A stretch of DNA of 64,000 nt from Chromera velia (Eukaryota > Sar > Chromeraceae), in assembly GCA_018398765.1 (NCBI GenBank), contig JAHBMJ010000653.1:28501-92500 (forward strand), in the 5' to 3' direction. Below are positions 63,399 through 64,000 of this stretch, in pieces. Each line of letters begins with the position of its first letter. The first letter of the stretch is position 1. Position numbers and translations under genes: made by a program. The notes below the pieces were generated by a model that had not been told where the DNA came from, searched no databases, and worked only from the letters and a program-made list of their open reading frames with translations.

Positions 63399-64000
63399 TC
63401 GTAAAATCAAACTTCTGAACATAAACAAACAAGGCAGAGAAGACTCGGACCGATGGTTGCGGTGTAAAACGAATGACACAGTGTGACAGAGAATCAAACT
63501 GAAGAACTTGTGCTGTTCAGATAGAAGAGTGAAGCGACCACCGGACAGAAAATGTACACTTGCACGCTTGCGTTGATGTCACATGTGATCTAATGCGGAC
63601 ATTATCGACTGGAGAGCGAGCGCCTGGCACTGCATCTGAGCTGAGCGTCAGTCGTCCATCTCAAAGCAGTGTTGAATGTTCAGTGACAGAGACGGTGATC
63701 CACTGTGTAGACGGTCAAGACGACACTCTCGCGGTACGGAGGCGCCGCCCGTACGTCCCGCGGCTCCGGCGCCGCGCCGCGTTCTCGTCGCCGCGACAAT
63801 TATAATATTAATAATTGGATTTTTGTTGCGTGTCAACAATGTGTCAACACGTCGACTTGACGTGATTGACTTCAGAGTCACTGTCACAATCTTGTAATCC
63901 TGTCAAACTGCTGCACGACTGTAAGACCCATGCATTGCATGTGAATTTGCCATTCTCCTTTGTACTGGAATTCCCTAACAGCTTGCGCCTCTACAGCCAC
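63399..64000. other. Upstream region of the BolA-like gene; nothing else seen
   Basis: A GC-rich patch (63735-63795, CGGCGCCGCGCC type) resembles the one between the divergent genes at 23.9 kb and could be a promoter CpG-like element. No exon is supported. Confidence 0.4.

Overview
The window looks like nuclear DNA of a photosynthetic protist. Genes have many short GT-AG introns with pyrimidine-rich, TTTGCAG-type acceptors, and long low-complexity tails or loop insertions. They are separated by microsatellites and decayed transposons. A plant/algal-type thermospermine synthase sits beside an UbiB-family kinase, a BolA protein and a membrane PAS sensor. My best guess is an alveolate alga of the chromerid type (Chromera velia-like). 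That is an inference from style and gene content, not a proof.

Layout. 1-9 kb holds no gene I can support: microsatellites, a diverged duplication, a dead non-LTR reverse transcriptase (4.2-6.5 kb), an inverted-repeat block (7.0-8.1 kb) and a MITE with a 9-bp target duplication (8.46-8.99 kb). At 9.5-11 kb is a compact four-exon gene of unknown function on the minus strand. 11.5-18 kb is a repeat nest. A foldback element there is interrupted by a complete but non-autonomous LTR retrotransposon with a CGTC target duplication, and a second copy of the host repeat at 17.7-18.1 kb preserves the unoccupied site. Two small candidate genes lie around it.

18.8-34.5 kb is a divergent gene pair: an UbiB/ADCK atypical kinase (minus) and a very long multi-exon gene (plus). 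The long gene's N-terminal part weakly resembles cohesin SA/SCC3, and its disordered C-terminal exon carries two tandem coding repeats. A small three-exon gene (35.2-35.6 kb) follows, then a TA-flanked MITE and two more degenerate non-LTR fragments (37.6-40.7 kb).

42-44.2 kb holds an intronless aconitase X gene with fused swivel and catalytic parts. 46.3-51 kb holds a nine-exon thermospermine synthase (minus), divergent from a 1,916-residue six-helix membrane protein with three PAS domains (52-59 kb, plus). 59-63.4 kb carries minus-strand genes: two candidate exon chains and a complete three-exon BolA-like gene in which the conserved histidine of the RHR motif is glutamine.

The genes do not form an operon-like pathway. 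Shared themes are Fe-S biology (aconitase X, BolA), polyamine synthesis and quinone-linked kinase function. Gene models given with exon coordinates were built by hand from splice signals and reading phase. Where the phases do not close, I say so.
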